Position numbers and translations under genes: made by a program. This document shows, piece by piece, positions 41,782 to 51,099 of a stretch of 64,000 nucleotides of DNA. The stretch covers positions 804,837-868,836 of the forward strand of contig NZ_LMUX01000016.1 of the NCBI RefSeq assembly GCF_009765705.1, in the 5' to 3' direction. The notes under the pieces were generated by a model. It ran no database searches and was not told where the DNA came from. It saw only the letters and a program-made list of their open reading frames with translations. The DNA is from Burkholderia sp. L27(2015) (GTDB lineage: Bacteria; Pseudomonadota; Gammaproteobacteria; Burkholderiales; Burkholderiaceae). Numbering within the stretch: the first letter of the stretch is position 1; each line of letters begins with the position of its first letter.

Positions 41782-44426
41782 GAGCGCCAGCCGCTCGCAA
41801 GTAAAGACAGATCGGCCAACGTAAGCACGATACCCACGGAGCCGGACGCGGCCAGGTAGCGGGGTTCCCAGATAGGTTGGAATTTGCTTTTGAATGTGCG
41901 CAGTCCGCGGAAGTTGTAGAACCGGCCGCCAAAGTGCCATACCAGACTGGCGATGCGGTGCCACGGGGACGCAAGCGCACTCGGGCTCAGGCCGGATAGC
42001 GGCGCCATGCCGAGACTGAGCTTGAGGTAACCGGCCTGCTTGAGATGCAAGGCCAGCTTGGTGAACAGGTATTCCATCGTATAGGGCGGTGCATCGGGAA
42101 GGTGCCGCATGATGCCGACGGTCGCTTCGATATTCAGATCGGTGGTCATAAACGTAACGAAGGCAATGGGGGTGCCATGTTGCCGCACTACCATGATGGC
42201 CTGCGCCGCAACATAGTCCTTCATGAAAGCGGCGACGGAGAAACTCTTCTCTCGGGCGACGCGGTGGTCCAGCCACGCATCTGAAATATCCCCCAGCGTG
42301 CGCAGCAGGTCCGGCACGTGCTCGGGTTCCACGATCTCGACCGTTAGTCCATCGCGCTCGCTGCGGTTGAGTGCATAGCGCAGGTGGGCGCGCTGCGATC
42401 CGGCCAGGTCGAATTCCGGCAGTGCGATGTTGGCTTCCTCGCCCAGCTTCATCAAGGTGAGCCCGGCGTCGAGATAGAGCGGCAGCGTGTCGGCACGTAC
42501 TTGATAAAACGCCGCGCGTCCCGCATGCGAGTGAGCCAGCGCCACAAATTTACCGATCAACTCGACCCACTCCGAACGTGGGCCGACCGGATCATGCAGC
42601 GCGGCCCAGGTGCGTCCGTGTTTCGCATACATCAGGAAGGTGTTGCGCGAGGACGAGAACAGGAAGCTCTTGTCGCCCATCAAAGCCAACGCCGCGTCGC
42701 TGCGTTCCTGCACGCGAACGATGCGGGCCGCGTGAAGTAGATCGTCGTAGGCCGGTTTGACGAAACGTCCTGCCGCGGGGCGCAGCAATTGCCAGCAGGC
42801 GATACCCGCGGCCAGCATGGTTGCCGCCAACGTCGCACGCAAGGCGCGAGGCGCACCCTCATCAAATGCAAAGTCCCACCAAAGGCGGTGGCTATAGGGC
42901 ACGTCGCGGAACGCGAAGAACAATATCCAGAACGCGAGCATCAGAACGATGCCCACCGAGACCAGCCAGGTCAAGGTAAAGCGACCGGCGAACAACGATG
43001 ATGAACGATTGAAATGGCGACGCGTGGTGGCTAACAACACGATCAACACGGCCAGTACGCCGAACTCGAAAAATGCCAACCCCTTGGCCAGCGAGAGCGC
43101 CAGATTTGCTACGGCGATGATGATCGCAAGCCACCAGGCGGCGTCGAGCCGACGCAGCAGCCCGCGGGCGACGAACAGCAGCAGCACGCCCAGCACGCTG
43201 GCCAGCAGTTGCGAGCCTTCGAGCACGCTCAGCGGCAGCAGCGTCTGCAATTCCGCGAGCCGGCGCCCGAGCGCCGGCGTGGCGCCGGAGACCACCAGCA
43301 TGCTGCCGACGACGAAGGTGAAAATGCTGAGAAACGTCGGCGCCAAGCGGTTGATGCCGCGGGAGCTTCGAATCGCCAGTCGAGCCGTAAGGGTGCGGCC
43401 TTCGAAGGCCGCGAGCAGCGCCGCCGAAAGTGCCAGCGGCGCGCCCAGATAAATCGTGCGATAGGCGAGCAGTGCCGCGACCATCTCGGAGGTGTGTACG
43501 CTGCTGCCCAGCGCAAGCAACATCGCGGCTTCGAACACACCAAGTCCTCCCGGCGTGTGACCCACGATGCCCAACAACATCGCAGCGGAAAAAATTGCGA
43601 TGAAGCTCGCGAAACCGATATTTGCGTGGGGGAGCAGCACCCAAAGCGCCATGCCGGCCGTGATCACGTCAATGGCGGCAAAAGCAAGTTGCGCCAACAT
43701 GACAGAGCGCGCGGGAATATCGAAACCGATTCGGCCCAGCCGAACCGGTCGGGGCTCATGGCGACAGCAGAGCAACAGGATCGCCAAAAGCGCAATGCCC
43801 ACCCCCCCGCTCACATGCAATAGCTTTTGCGAAACATTGACGGCATGGCTCAACATGGGCGCCGCGCCGATGGCACCCAGGCTGGTCAGAACAACCAGCG
43901 CGAGCGCGAGGGTCACGCTGGTGAATGCGGTAAGTTGACCGACTTGCACGGGCTTGATGCCGGCCGCGCCATACACGCGGCATCGCACTGCGCCGCCTGT
44001 CAGCGCACCGAAGCCGGTGGCATTGCCCAATGCGGAGCCTACGGTTGCTCCGATCCACAGCAAGGGGCGTGGCACCTTTGCGTCGATATAGCGTAGCCCG
44101 ATCGCGTCGCGCGCAACGAGCGCCAGAAAACTGAGCGTGGTGGCCAACAGAGCCTGGCCGAGAACTGCGGGCTTCAGGTGGTGCAAACTGCGGATTATCG
44201 AGTGATAGTCGATGCTCAGCGATATGTGCTGAAAGACCAGCAACAGCAAAGCACAGACGAGCAGGGCAAGCGCGGGAAGCACGAAACTTCGCAGCGCAGG
44301 CAGGCCGAATCGTCGGAGACCTTCATGACCGGCATGAGGGCTCGATATCTGTTGCAGATCGTTTGCTTGATTCGTGTCCGGGGGTGTTGCGGTAATGCTG
44401 GGCAAATCTATATCAAACGGTTTCAT
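41778..44426 (-). CDS. mprF: Bifunctional lysylphosphatidylglycerol flippase/synthetase MprF
   Basis: An 882-residue membrane protein. The N-terminal two-thirds hold about 14 helices (flippase, with GSALGNATGFGALTGGAVRC and HTPGGLGVFEA); the last 300 residues are the DUF2156/GNAT-like synthase that adds lysine from Lys-tRNA to phosphatidylglycerol (SSRNTFLMYAKHGRTWAAL, NFRGLRTFKSKFQPIWEPRY). Lys-PG lowers membrane charge and aids acid and cationic-peptide resistance. It is coupled to acvB by an ATGA overlap, the lpiA-atvA arrangement. Confidence 0.93.
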   Translation of the reverse strand: MKPFDIDLPSITATPPDTNQANDLQQISSPHAGHEGLRRFGLPALRSFVLPALALLVCALLLLVFQHISLSIDYHSIIRSLHHLKPAVLGQALLATTLSFLALVARDAIGLRYIDAKVPRPLLWIGATVGSALGNATGFGALTGGAVRCRVYGAAGIKPVQVGQLTAFTSVTLALALVVLTSLGAIGAAPMLSHAVNVSQKLLHVSGGVGIALLAILLLCCRHEPRPVRLGRIGFDIPARSVMLAQLAFAAIDVITAGMALWVLLPHANIGFASFIAIFSAAMLLGIVGHTPGGLGVFEAAMLLALGSSVHTSEMVAALLAYRTIYLGAPLALSAALLAAFEGRTLTARLAIRSSRGINRLAPTFLSIFTFVVGSMLVVSGATPALGRRLAELQTLLPLSVLEGSQLLASVLGVLLLFVARGLLRRLDAAWWLAIIIAVANLALSLAKGLAFFEFGVLAVLIVLLATTRRHFNRSSSLFAGRFTLTWLVSVGIVLMLAFWILFFAFRDVPYSHRLWWDFAFDEGAPRALRATLAATMLAAGIACWQLLRPAAGRFVKPAYDDLLHAARIVRVQERSDAALALMGDKSFLFSSSRNTFLMYAKHGRTWAALHDPVGPRSEWVELIGKFVALAHSHAGRAAFYQVRADTLPLYLDAGLTLMKLGEEANIALPEFDLAGSQRAHLRYALNRSERDGLTVEIVEPEHVPDLLRTLGDISDAWLDHRVAREKSFSVAAFMKDYVAAQAIMVVRQHGTPIAFVTFMTTDLNIEATVGIMRHLPDAPPYTMEYLFTKLALHLKQAGYLKLSLGMAPLSGLSPSALASPWHRIASLVWHFGGRFYNFRGLRTFKSKFQPIWEPRYLAASGSVGIVLTLADLSLLASGWRS

Positions 44427-44600
44427 CGCGAGCGAGTAATGTGTGCAATAAGTGGCGCGTCATTGGCGCTCTTTTCATAAACGGCATTCACTCAACTACA
44501 CTCCCACAAGCTATTCATACGGGGTCGATGTGCTTTGCGCATCTATGAGCACGCAATCAATACATTGGACATTTTTTGTAAGATTGCTGTGCGGGGCTAC

Positions 44601-44621
44601 ATATATCACGTAGCGATATAT
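44601..44621. repeat. Inverted repeat upstream of mprF
   Basis: ATATATC-N7-GATATAT, perfect 7-bp arms, lies just past the kinase stop codon in the 202-bp gap before mprF. It could terminate the kinase transcript or be a regulator site for mprF. Confidence 0.4.
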
Positions 44622-44628
44622 TTGTCGA

Positions 44629-46056
44629 TCATTGTGCTGTGTTTTGATGCGCAAGCGGCAGCCGTACGGTGACATGTAGCCCTGAGCCGCGTTCCGGCGT
44701 GCCCAGCGAGACCGAGCCATCGTGTGCACTGACAATTTCCTTGACGATCGCCAGGCCGAGTCCAGTGCCCTCGCTACCACCTGTCTGGCTACCTCGGTAG
44801 AAGCGCTCGAATACCCGCGTGCGGGCCTCGGCTGCGATGCCGGGGCCGTTGTCCGCGACGATCAGCACCGCCGAATCATGGTGTTGCGCCACCGTGACGG
44901 TCACGATGCTGCCATCCGGACTGTAGCGGATGGCGTTGTCGACCAGATTGCTCAGCAAGGCCAGCAGTAGACTGGGGTTTCCGTTGACCGTGACCGACTG
45001 CGCGAGCGGTTCGATGCCCAGATCGATCTCGCGACGGCTGGCCCATTGCGTCAACGTCGCCACGGTGTCGACCGAGATCGCGACCAGATCCACTTCCTGC
45101 AGGCTCATGGTGTAGGTGTCGAGCGCTTCCGCTTGCGCCAGCAACAGTAGTTTGTTTGTCAGCGCTACCATCTTGTGGCTGCTGCTTTGCATTGCGCCGA
45201 GTACTTCATCGAGTTGTGGATCGCTCGCGTCGCGCTCGCGCGCGAATTGGATCTGGGTATCGAGTAGCGCAAGCGGCGTACGCAGTTGATGCGCGGCATC
45301 GGCGATAAAGCGCCGCTGCGCGCTCACATGGAAGTTCAGGCGCTGTATGCATCGATTGATCGCATCGACCACGGGGCGAAGTTCGGACTGCAGGCGGTCG
45401 GCCTGGATCGGTACCAGTTGCATAGGCCCGCGATCGATCACGTCGTTCTTGAGCTTTACGATAGGACGCAGTTCGAACGTCAGGCCACCGACGACGAGTA
45501 CACAGGCAAGCAATAACGTCATGAGCTGTCTGATCATCGAGGGGCGCCACAGGTCGCGCACCATATGATCATGCGACGAGGTGGTCTTGCCCACGGCAAT
45601 CGTCACCTGATGCAGTTTCCCTGCGTCATACATCGCGCGCACGTAGGCGACGGCCCGAATCGGCTGATCGTAGATGGCCGCGTCGAACCAATAGGGATTA
45701 CCCGCGTGCGCGCCTGCCGCGGCACCAGTGCGTGCGCCAGCCTGGGCGGCGGCAGGGAAGGCCGGCGTGCCGGCCAGCAAAATGCCGGTGTCGGTCGATA
45801 CGTTCAGATAGACCTGGTCGTGGTCCGGCGATTGAAATAACTCAAGCGCCGCCGGCGGCACATTCGCGTGCAGTGTCCCTTCGTCCCAATTGACCTGCTC
45901 GGCAATGAACTTGGCGGATGCCAGCAAGGCACGATCCTGCACCAGACTCGCGGTTGCCTGAGCGTCGCGGTAGGACATGACCGCGCTGACTGCGGCAAAC
46001 ACGGCAAGGGGCAACAAGATCCAGCACAGCAGGCGAATACGCAGGCTAGAGGTCAT
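44629..46056 (-). CDS. TctE-like sensor histidine kinase
   Basis: A 475-residue inner-membrane kinase: helix at about 10-28, a periplasmic domain with an Ala/Gly-rich stretch near 105-120, helix at about 180-198, HisKA with His in FIADAAHQLRTPLALLD and a HATPase with NLVDNAIRYSP and GTGLGLAIVKE. The N-terminal domain is of the 2CSK/TctE type, which in relatives senses carboxylic acids. It overlaps the regulator gene by 11 nt and is followed by mprF on the same strand. Confidence 0.9.
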   Translation of the reverse strand: MTSSLRIRLLCWILLPLAVFAAVSAVMSYRDAQATASLVQDRALLASAKFIAEQVNWDEGTLHANVPPAALELFQSPDHDQVYLNVSTDTGILLAGTPAFPAAAQAGARTGAAAGAHAGNPYWFDAAIYDQPIRAVAYVRAMYDAGKLHQVTIAVGKTTSSHDHMVRDLWRPSMIRQLMTLLLACVLVVGGLTFELRPIVKLKNDVIDRGPMQLVPIQADRLQSELRPVVDAINRCIQRLNFHVSAQRRFIADAAHQLRTPLALLDTQIQFARERDASDPQLDEVLGAMQSSSHKMVALTNKLLLLAQAEALDTYTMSLQEVDLVAISVDTVATLTQWASRREIDLGIEPLAQSVTVNGNPSLLLALLSNLVDNAIRYSPDGSIVTVTVAQHHDSAVLIVADNGPGIAAEARTRVFERFYRGSQTGGSEGTGLGLAIVKEIVSAHDGSVSLGTPERGSGLHVTVRLPLAHQNTAQ

Positions 46057-46720
46057 TCTTCGGTTTCAATAGATAGCCGACGCCGCGCAGCGTCACGATG
46101 GTGGCCTTGCTTTGTTCGAGTTTCTTTCTCAGTCGATGCACGTAGATCTCGATGGCGTCTACGCTGGGCTCGTCTTGCATGCTGAATATCGTGTCCATCA
46201 GCGCCGCCTTGGACACTGAGCTGCCCAGCTTGAGCATTAGCGCCTCCAATACCGAACGCTCCCTGGGTGGTAGGGGTAGCGGCAGGCTGGTGAGCGTGAA
46301 CTGGCGGGTGTTGAATTGATAGGTCAGGTCGCCACAGATGATCTCAGTCGCCTTGCCGGCCGTCTGCCGGCGCAACAGAACCTTGATGCGCGCGATCAGT
46401 TCCCGCACTTCGAACGGCTTGACCAGGTAGTCGTCCGCACCCGCGCCCAGGCATTCGACTTTTTCGTCGATGGAGCCGCTGGCGGTCAGGATCAGTACCG
46501 GGACGTCATCGCGTCGCTCCCGCAGCCGGCGCAGTACGGCGGCGCCCGACATTTTCGGCAGGTTCAGGTCGAGCAGCACCGCGTCGTAGCGTGTGCACTG
46601 CAACATGCGGTCGGCCGCCTCGCCATCCAATACATGGTCGACCACGAATTTCTGCTCGCTGAGCAATTTTTCGAGCCAGTGGGCCAGAGCGGGGTTGTCT
46701 TCGATGAGCAGCAGTTTCAT
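46046..46720 (-). CDS. TctD-like OmpR family response regulator
   Basis: A 224-residue regulator: receiver with phospho-acceptor Asp51 in AVLLDLNLPKMSG, Lys in YLVKPFEVRELIAR, and a C-terminal winged helix with IEIYVHRLRKKLEQS and TLRGVGYLL. It pairs with the overlapping TctE-like kinase. Divergent to it is an ABC importer, the likeliest target; mprF-acvB downstream is another. Confidence 0.9.
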   Translation of the reverse strand: MKLLLIEDNPALAHWLEKLLSEQKFVVDHVLDGEAADRMLQCTRYDAVLLDLNLPKMSGAAVLRRLRERRDDVPVLILTASGSIDEKVECLGAGADDYLVKPFEVRELIARIKVLLRRQTAGKATEIICGDLTYQFNTRQFTLTSLPLPLPPRERSVLEALMLKLGSSVSKAALMDTIFSMQDEPSVDAIEIYVHRLRKKLEQSKATIVTLRGVGYLLKPKNDL

Positions 46721-46808
46721 GGGGCAAGTCTAGCGCTAGATCGGATCCGGGAGCGTGATGATGGTCACGCAATTCCACGCGAACCAAAAAATCACTTTTT
46801 TGAAAGCT

Positions 46809-46870
46809 GGCAGAAGGTTTCACTGCCATACAATAAAAATAAGCTGTCGAAGTATCGACTATTCGACGGC
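46809..46870 (+). promoter_or_regulatory. Candidate activator-dependent promoter of the first ABC importer
   Basis: TACAAT at 46829-46834 is a good -10 but lacks a -35 at normal spacing. A dyad GGCAG-N9-CTGCC (46809-46827) lies directly upstream, and GCTGTCGAA-N10-TTCGACGGC (46843-46870, one mismatch) downstream. A missing -35 with flanking dyads suits activation or repression by the divergent regulator. Confidence 0.4.
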
Positions 46871-46921
46871 TAAAGACAAAGAACAGCAAAAAAATCAAAC
46901 AAGAAAATCTGGAGACAAGCA

Positions 46922-47926
46922 ATGAATGCATGGCGCCGTACTGCTCTTATTTCAGGTGTACTGGGCTTGCTGGGGGTCGCGATGAGTGCCCCGGTGTATG
47001 CGGATACCCCGCAAATCTCGATCATGGTGGGAGGAATCACCAAGCTGATCTACCTGCCCGCGCGCCTGACTCAGGAACTGGGCTATTTCAAGGACGAAGG
47101 CCTGAACGTCGAGTTGCTGTCGCAGCCGGCGGGCGTCGATGCGGAAAACGAATTGCTGGCCGGCGCGGTGCAGGCCGTGGTCGGGTTCTACGACCATACA
47201 ATTGATTTGCAGAGCAAGGGCAAGGAAATCAAGGCCATCGTGGTGTTCGGCCAAGTGCCTGGTGAAGTCGAGATGGTCGCCTCGAAGCAGGCCGACACGC
47301 TCAAGAGCATGGGCGATGTGAAGGGCAAGACGCTGGGCGTGACCGGGCTCGGTTCTTCGACCAGTTTCCTCACGCAGTATCTTGCGCAACAGAAGGGTGT
47401 CCCGTCGACGCAATACACGATGCTGCCGGTCGGCGCGGATAACAGTTTCATTGCTGCGATCAAGCAAGGTCGTATCGATGCGGGTATGACGACCGAGCCG
47501 ACTGTGTCGCACTTGCTCGCTACGGGCGAAGCGCGCGTCCTGGTCGACATGCGCACGCTGGACGGCACGCGCGCTGCGCTCGGTGGCACCTATCCGGCCT
47601 CCAGCTTGTACGTGCAGGGCACCTGGGCTGAGACGCATAAACCGGAAGCGGCCAAGCTGGCGCGCGCTTTTGTGCGCACCATGCAGTTCATTCACACCCA
47701 CACCGCGGAAGAGATCGCGGCCAAGATGCCTGCTGACTACTATGGCGGCGACAAGCAGATGTATGTGAATGCCATCAAAGCATCGTTGCCGATGTACACG
47801 TCCGACGGCAAGATGCCCGCAGACGGCCCGGACACCGTGTTGAAGGTTCTGTCTGCCTACAACGCCTCGGTCAAGGGCAAGCACATCGATTTGTCCAAAA
47901 CCTATACGAACGACTTCGTTAACTAA
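46922..47926 (+). CDS. ABC transporter substrate-binding protein, NMT1/SsuA type
   Basis: A 334-residue periplasmic binding protein: signal peptide to about residue 27 (ending VYA), then ARLTQELGYFKDEGLNVELL, AVVGFYDHTIDLQSKGK and GKTLGVTGLGSSTSFLTQYL, all usual in the taurine/sulfonate/thiamine-precursor group. GGAG lies 8 nt before the ATG. The ligand is unknown; TctDE-like control suggests an organic acid. Confidence 0.88.
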   Translation: MNAWRRTALISGVLGLLGVAMSAPVYADTPQISIMVGGITKLIYLPARLTQELGYFKDEGLNVELLSQPAGVDAENELLAGAVQAVVGFYDHTIDLQSKGKEIKAIVVFGQVPGEVEMVASKQADTLKSMGDVKGKTLGVTGLGSSTSFLTQYLAQQKGVPSTQYTMLPVGADNSFIAAIKQGRIDAGMTTEPTVSHLLATGEARVLVDMRTLDGTRAALGGTYPASSLYVQGTWAETHKPEAAKLARAFVRTMQFIHTHTAEEIAAKMPADYYGGDKQMYVNAIKASLPMYTSDGKMPADGPDTVLKVLSAYNASVKGKHIDLSKTYTNDFVN

Positions 47927-47958
47927 GTCCAATAGGCAGGTCAAACAAGACACTGCGA

Positions 47959-47985
47959 CGTACGGCCGGCGGCATTCGCCGTACG
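47959..47985 (+). terminator. Hairpin between binding-protein and ATPase genes
   Basis: CGTACGGC-N11-GCCGTACG, perfect 8-bp arms, in the 83-nt gap. Such intergenic stems often reduce read-through or stabilise the upstream message so that the binding protein exceeds the membrane components. Confidence 0.5.
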
Positions 47986-48009
47986 GCCCGATTTATGTAA
48001 GGACTTCTG

Positions 48010-48807
48010 ATGAACCAAGCGGTTTCCAGAGACACGCCCGCTATCGAATTTCGAAACGTGTCGTGTCGCTTCATTTCGCCTGATGGCAAGGCTACGCTCG
48101 CCTTGCGCGATTTCAACATGTCGGTGGCGAAGGGCGAGTTCGTGGCCATCGTGGGTCCTACCGGCTGCGGCAAGTCGACCACGCTGAGCATGATCACGGG
48201 TTTGCTGCAGCCGACCTCCGGCGAAGTTCGCGTGATGGGCCAGCCGGTAACGGGCATCGATCCGCGCATCGGCTTCGTGTTCCAGGCGGATGCGGTGTTT
48301 CCGTGGCGCAACGTGATCGACAACGTTGCTGCCGGCCCGTTGTTTCGCGGCCGTTCGAAAGCCGTTGCCTACGAGCAGGCCGAGGAGTGGATCCGGCGTG
48401 TGGGTTTGGACAAGTTCAGCAAACATTATCCGCATCAACTTTCGGGTGGCATGCGCAAACGCGTCGCCCTGGCGCAGACGTTTATCAACAGCCCCGAGAT
48501 CCTGTTGATGGACGAGCCGTTCTCGGCGCTCGATATGCAAACACGCACATTGATGCAGGACGAATTGCTGCAGCTTTGGGCGGGCAACGCGGGTTCGGTG
48601 GTGTTCGTGACGCACGACCTGGAAGAAGCGATCTCGTTGGCAGATCGCGTATTTGTCTTGAGCGCGCGCCCGGCCACGCTCAAACGGGTCTACACGATAG
48701 ACCTGCCGCGCCCACGCGTTACCTCGGAAGTGCGGTACGAACCGCGTTTCATCGAAATTTCCAAGGACATCTGGCGCGATTTGCGTGAAGAAGTCCAGAT
48801 CGGCTGA
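48010..48807 (+). CDS. ABC transporter ATPase, SsuB/TauB type
   Basis: A 265-residue ATPase with Walker A GPTGCGKST, Q-loop FVFQADAVFPWR, signature LSGGMRKRVALAQ, Walker B ILLMDEPFSALD and H-loop VTHDLEEA. It energises the importer formed with the permease at 48824 and the binding protein at 46922. AGGA lies about 7 nt before the ATG. Confidence 0.93.
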   Translation: MNQAVSRDTPAIEFRNVSCRFISPDGKATLALRDFNMSVAKGEFVAIVGPTGCGKSTTLSMITGLLQPTSGEVRVMGQPVTGIDPRIGFVFQADAVFPWRNVIDNVAAGPLFRGRSKAVAYEQAEEWIRRVGLDKFSKHYPHQLSGGMRKRVALAQTFINSPEILLMDEPFSALDMQTRTLMQDELLQLWAGNAGSVVFVTHDLEEAISLADRVFVLSARPATLKRVYTIDLPRPRVTSEVRYEPRFIEISKDIWRDLREEVQIG

Positions 48808-48823
48808 GCAAAGGATTAGGACT

Positions 48824-49678
48824 ATGAATCAACAAGTCATTGCAGGATCGCTCGATCCTATGGCGCTCGATCAAGTCGAGCGCATCGCGCAACGCAAGAT
48901 ACGCAACCGTAAATGGCTGATTATTTTCTTGCGCGTCGCGATATTGGTGCTGATGTTGGGTGGCTGGGAACTATCGGCGCGCCTGATGTGGATAGACCCG
49001 TTCTTCTTCTCGATGCCTAGCCAGATCTACGCGCAGCTGGTCGAATGGTTTACGCAAGGCACTTCGCAAGGGCCATTGCTGCAGCAGGTTTGGGTCACGT
49101 TGGAAGAAACCGGGCTGGGCTTTTTGATCGGTGCGGTGGCGGGGGTGTTCTGCGGGATTATCCTGGGTCGCAACAAACTGTTGTCGGATGTGTTCAGTCT
49201 TTATATCCAGATTGCGAACTCGATTCCGCGCGTGGTGCTGGGCTCGGTGTTCGTGATCGCGCTGGGGCTGGGCATGGCGTCGAAGGTTGCGTTGGCTGTG
49301 GTCATGGTGTTTTTCGTCGTGTTCGGCAATGCGTTCCAGGGGGTGCGGGAAGCTGACCGTTACATGATCGCCAATGCGCAGATTTTGGGCGCGAGCAAAC
49401 GGCAAGTGACGATGAGCGTAGTGGTGCCATCGGCCCTGAGCTGGATCTTGGCCAGCTTGCATGTGAGTTTCGGTTTCGCACTGGTTGGCGCGGTGGTGGG
49501 GGAGTTCCTCGGATCCAAGCAGGGTATCGGCCTGTTGATCTCGACGGCACAAGGCGCGTTCAATGCTGCGGGTGTGTTCGCCGCAATGATCGTGTTGGCG
49601 GTGGTCGCCTTGGCTGCGGATTATCTTCTGACGACTTTGGAAAAGCGTTTGCTCAAATGGCGGCCGGTGGCGTTTTGA
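48824..49678 (+). CDS. ABC transporter permease, SsuC/TauC type
   Basis: A 284-residue permease with six helices and the EAA loop GVREADRYMIANAQILGASK. AGGATTAGG precedes the ATG at 48824; the longer frame at 48785 lies in the ATPase gene. It ends 3 nt from the convergent phosphoesterase gene. Confidence 0.92.
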   Translation: MNQQVIAGSLDPMALDQVERIAQRKIRNRKWLIIFLRVAILVLMLGGWELSARLMWIDPFFFSMPSQIYAQLVEWFTQGTSQGPLLQQVWVTLEETGLGFLIGAVAGVFCGIILGRNKLLSDVFSLYIQIANSIPRVVLGSVFVIALGLGMASKVALAVVMVFFVVFGNAFQGVREADRYMIANAQILGASKRQVTMSVVVPSALSWILASLHVSFGFALVGAVVGEFLGSKQGIGLLISTAQGAFNAAGVFAAMIVLAVVALAADYLLTTLEKRLLKWRPVAF

Positions 49679-49681
49679 TGT

Positions 49682-50419
49682 TTATCGGCCTGCCGTGCTC
49701 GTCGTGCCGGGAATCGGCAAGGTGATTTTCAGCGTTTCCAGATCGACAAACGTGAAATAGCCTTTGCCCGGTAGCCAGCCTCGGGTATCGATGTGATAGA
49801 CGTTGCCGAGCACCAGCGGATGGATAATAGGCGTGTGGCCGACGATCACTGCGCGTAAGTCGGGCACGCCGCTGCGATCCCCTGTCTCGATGCGCTTGCG
49901 CGCCCACAGGCATTGGTCCGTAAGCCGGCGCAGCTCGTACTTGCTGGCGACATCGGCAAAGCGCTTGACCATTTCGCTCCACGTAGAGGCGGCGCAGTCG
50001 GCGTGGATGATGCCGACCATTCCGATTTCAGTCTCCACTTCGATCGCATACGGCAGCACCGCGAGCTCGGAAACGATAGCGGCCTGTTGATCGCGTTGCA
50101 TTTCGATGAGCCAGGAGCCGCCGTTCATTTCGTAATTCTCGCAGTCCTGCTCGCCCGAATTGACATAGTCGATTGCCATGTCTTCGTGGTTGCCCTGCAC
50201 GGCGTGGAACCAGGGCAGGGCGAGCCAGTCGAGTACTGTGTCCGATTCCGGGCCGCGGTCGACCAGGTCGCCGACCGAGAACAGCCGGTCGGATCGCTCG
50301 TCAAAGCCGATGATGTCGAGCGCGCTTTTCAGCGTGCTGAAACAGCCGTGGATATCGCCGACGCAGTAATCTTTACCGATCGGATTCTTCCCGTACCGGT
50401 CGACATAATCGCTGATCAT
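49682..50419 (-). CDS. Metallophosphoesterase, PrpA/PrpB-like Ser/Thr phosphatase
   Basis: A 245-residue PPP-type phosphatase. Metal-binding motifs appear in order: GDIHGC (about 22-27), GDLVDRGPE (about 50-58), GNHE (about 76-79), and late His residues in GHTPIIHP and the HIDTRGW end. GGAG lies 8 nt before the ATG. E. coli relatives dephosphorylate phosphoproteins; the target here is unknown. Confidence 0.9.
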   Translation of the reverse strand: MISDYVDRYGKNPIGKDYCVGDIHGCFSTLKSALDIIGFDERSDRLFSVGDLVDRGPESDTVLDWLALPWFHAVQGNHEDMAIDYVNSGEQDCENYEMNGGSWLIEMQRDQQAAIVSELAVLPYAIEVETEIGMVGIIHADCAASTWSEMVKRFADVASKYELRRLTDQCLWARKRIETGDRSGVPDLRAVIVGHTPIIHPLVLGNVYHIDTRGWLPGKGYFTFVDLETLKITLPIPGTTSTAGR

Positions 50420-50711
50420 TGCGTCTCCAGGCCGTTAAAGGCGTTCCTGCCAGTTTGATCCAACAATACGCGCTCAGTGCCCTGATTTCACCATTAATTG
50501 GGGTATTTACGCAAAAAAGGCCGTGCGAAAACCCCGTGTAGGTCAAGAAACGCGTACAAATACGCGGTTTGCGGCGACTCTGCGCGATTTCCTGATACTT
50601 CCCGGTACCTGACAAAACTGCCATGTACGCGTCAGTGTCCTGTCACGATCGTTTTTGTAGACTCCGAATCATGCGCGGTAGTCGGACAATGCAACGATCG
50701 GGGTATAGACG

Positions 50712-51008
50712 ATGAAGAAAGCATATTGGATTGGTTGTTTTCGTTGTGACTCGCAGGGCGACGCACATACGGTTTATGCTGAACTGGCAAGACCTGCCGT
50801 GAAATCGGTGGGCGGGCGGTTCCTGGCCTATGGCGAGGCGGCCATGTCTTACGAATCGGGCGTCCTCGAACGCACTGTCGTCGTCGAGTTCGACAGCCTC
50901 GAGTGCGCGATGGCCGCATTTGAGAGCGATGAATATCAAGCCGCGCGCAAGGCGCTCGGACGGCGCGCGGAACGCGATTTTAGAATCGTCGGCGGATGCG
51001 CTGAATAA
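50712..51008 (+). CDS. DUF1330 domain-containing protein
   Basis: A 98-residue ferredoxin-like-fold protein with the DUF1330 pattern: AYWIG strand, YAELARPAVKSVGGRFLAYG and an ERTVVVEFDSLECAMAAFES...YQAARKAL end. Usually cytosolic, function unknown. It lies 91 nt before the response regulator gene and may be in its transcript. Confidence 0.85.
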   Translation: MKKAYWIGCFRCDSQGDAHTVYAELARPAVKSVGGRFLAYGEAAMSYESGVLERTVVVEFDSLECAMAAFESDEYQAARKALGRRAERDFRIVGGCAE

Positions 51009-51099
51009 CGAAGATAATCGGGCTTCAGGCCTAAAGCCGATCCCGCATCGAGGGGATGCAGGGGCTTGGCCCTTGGCGAACCTATATAGAGAGCCCGAA

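Noticed and set aside
46952-47953. Minus-strand frame of 333 codons opposite the first binding protein
   Set aside because: Long only because GC-rich coding DNA lacks stops on the opposite strand; the binding protein has a signal peptide and family motifs.
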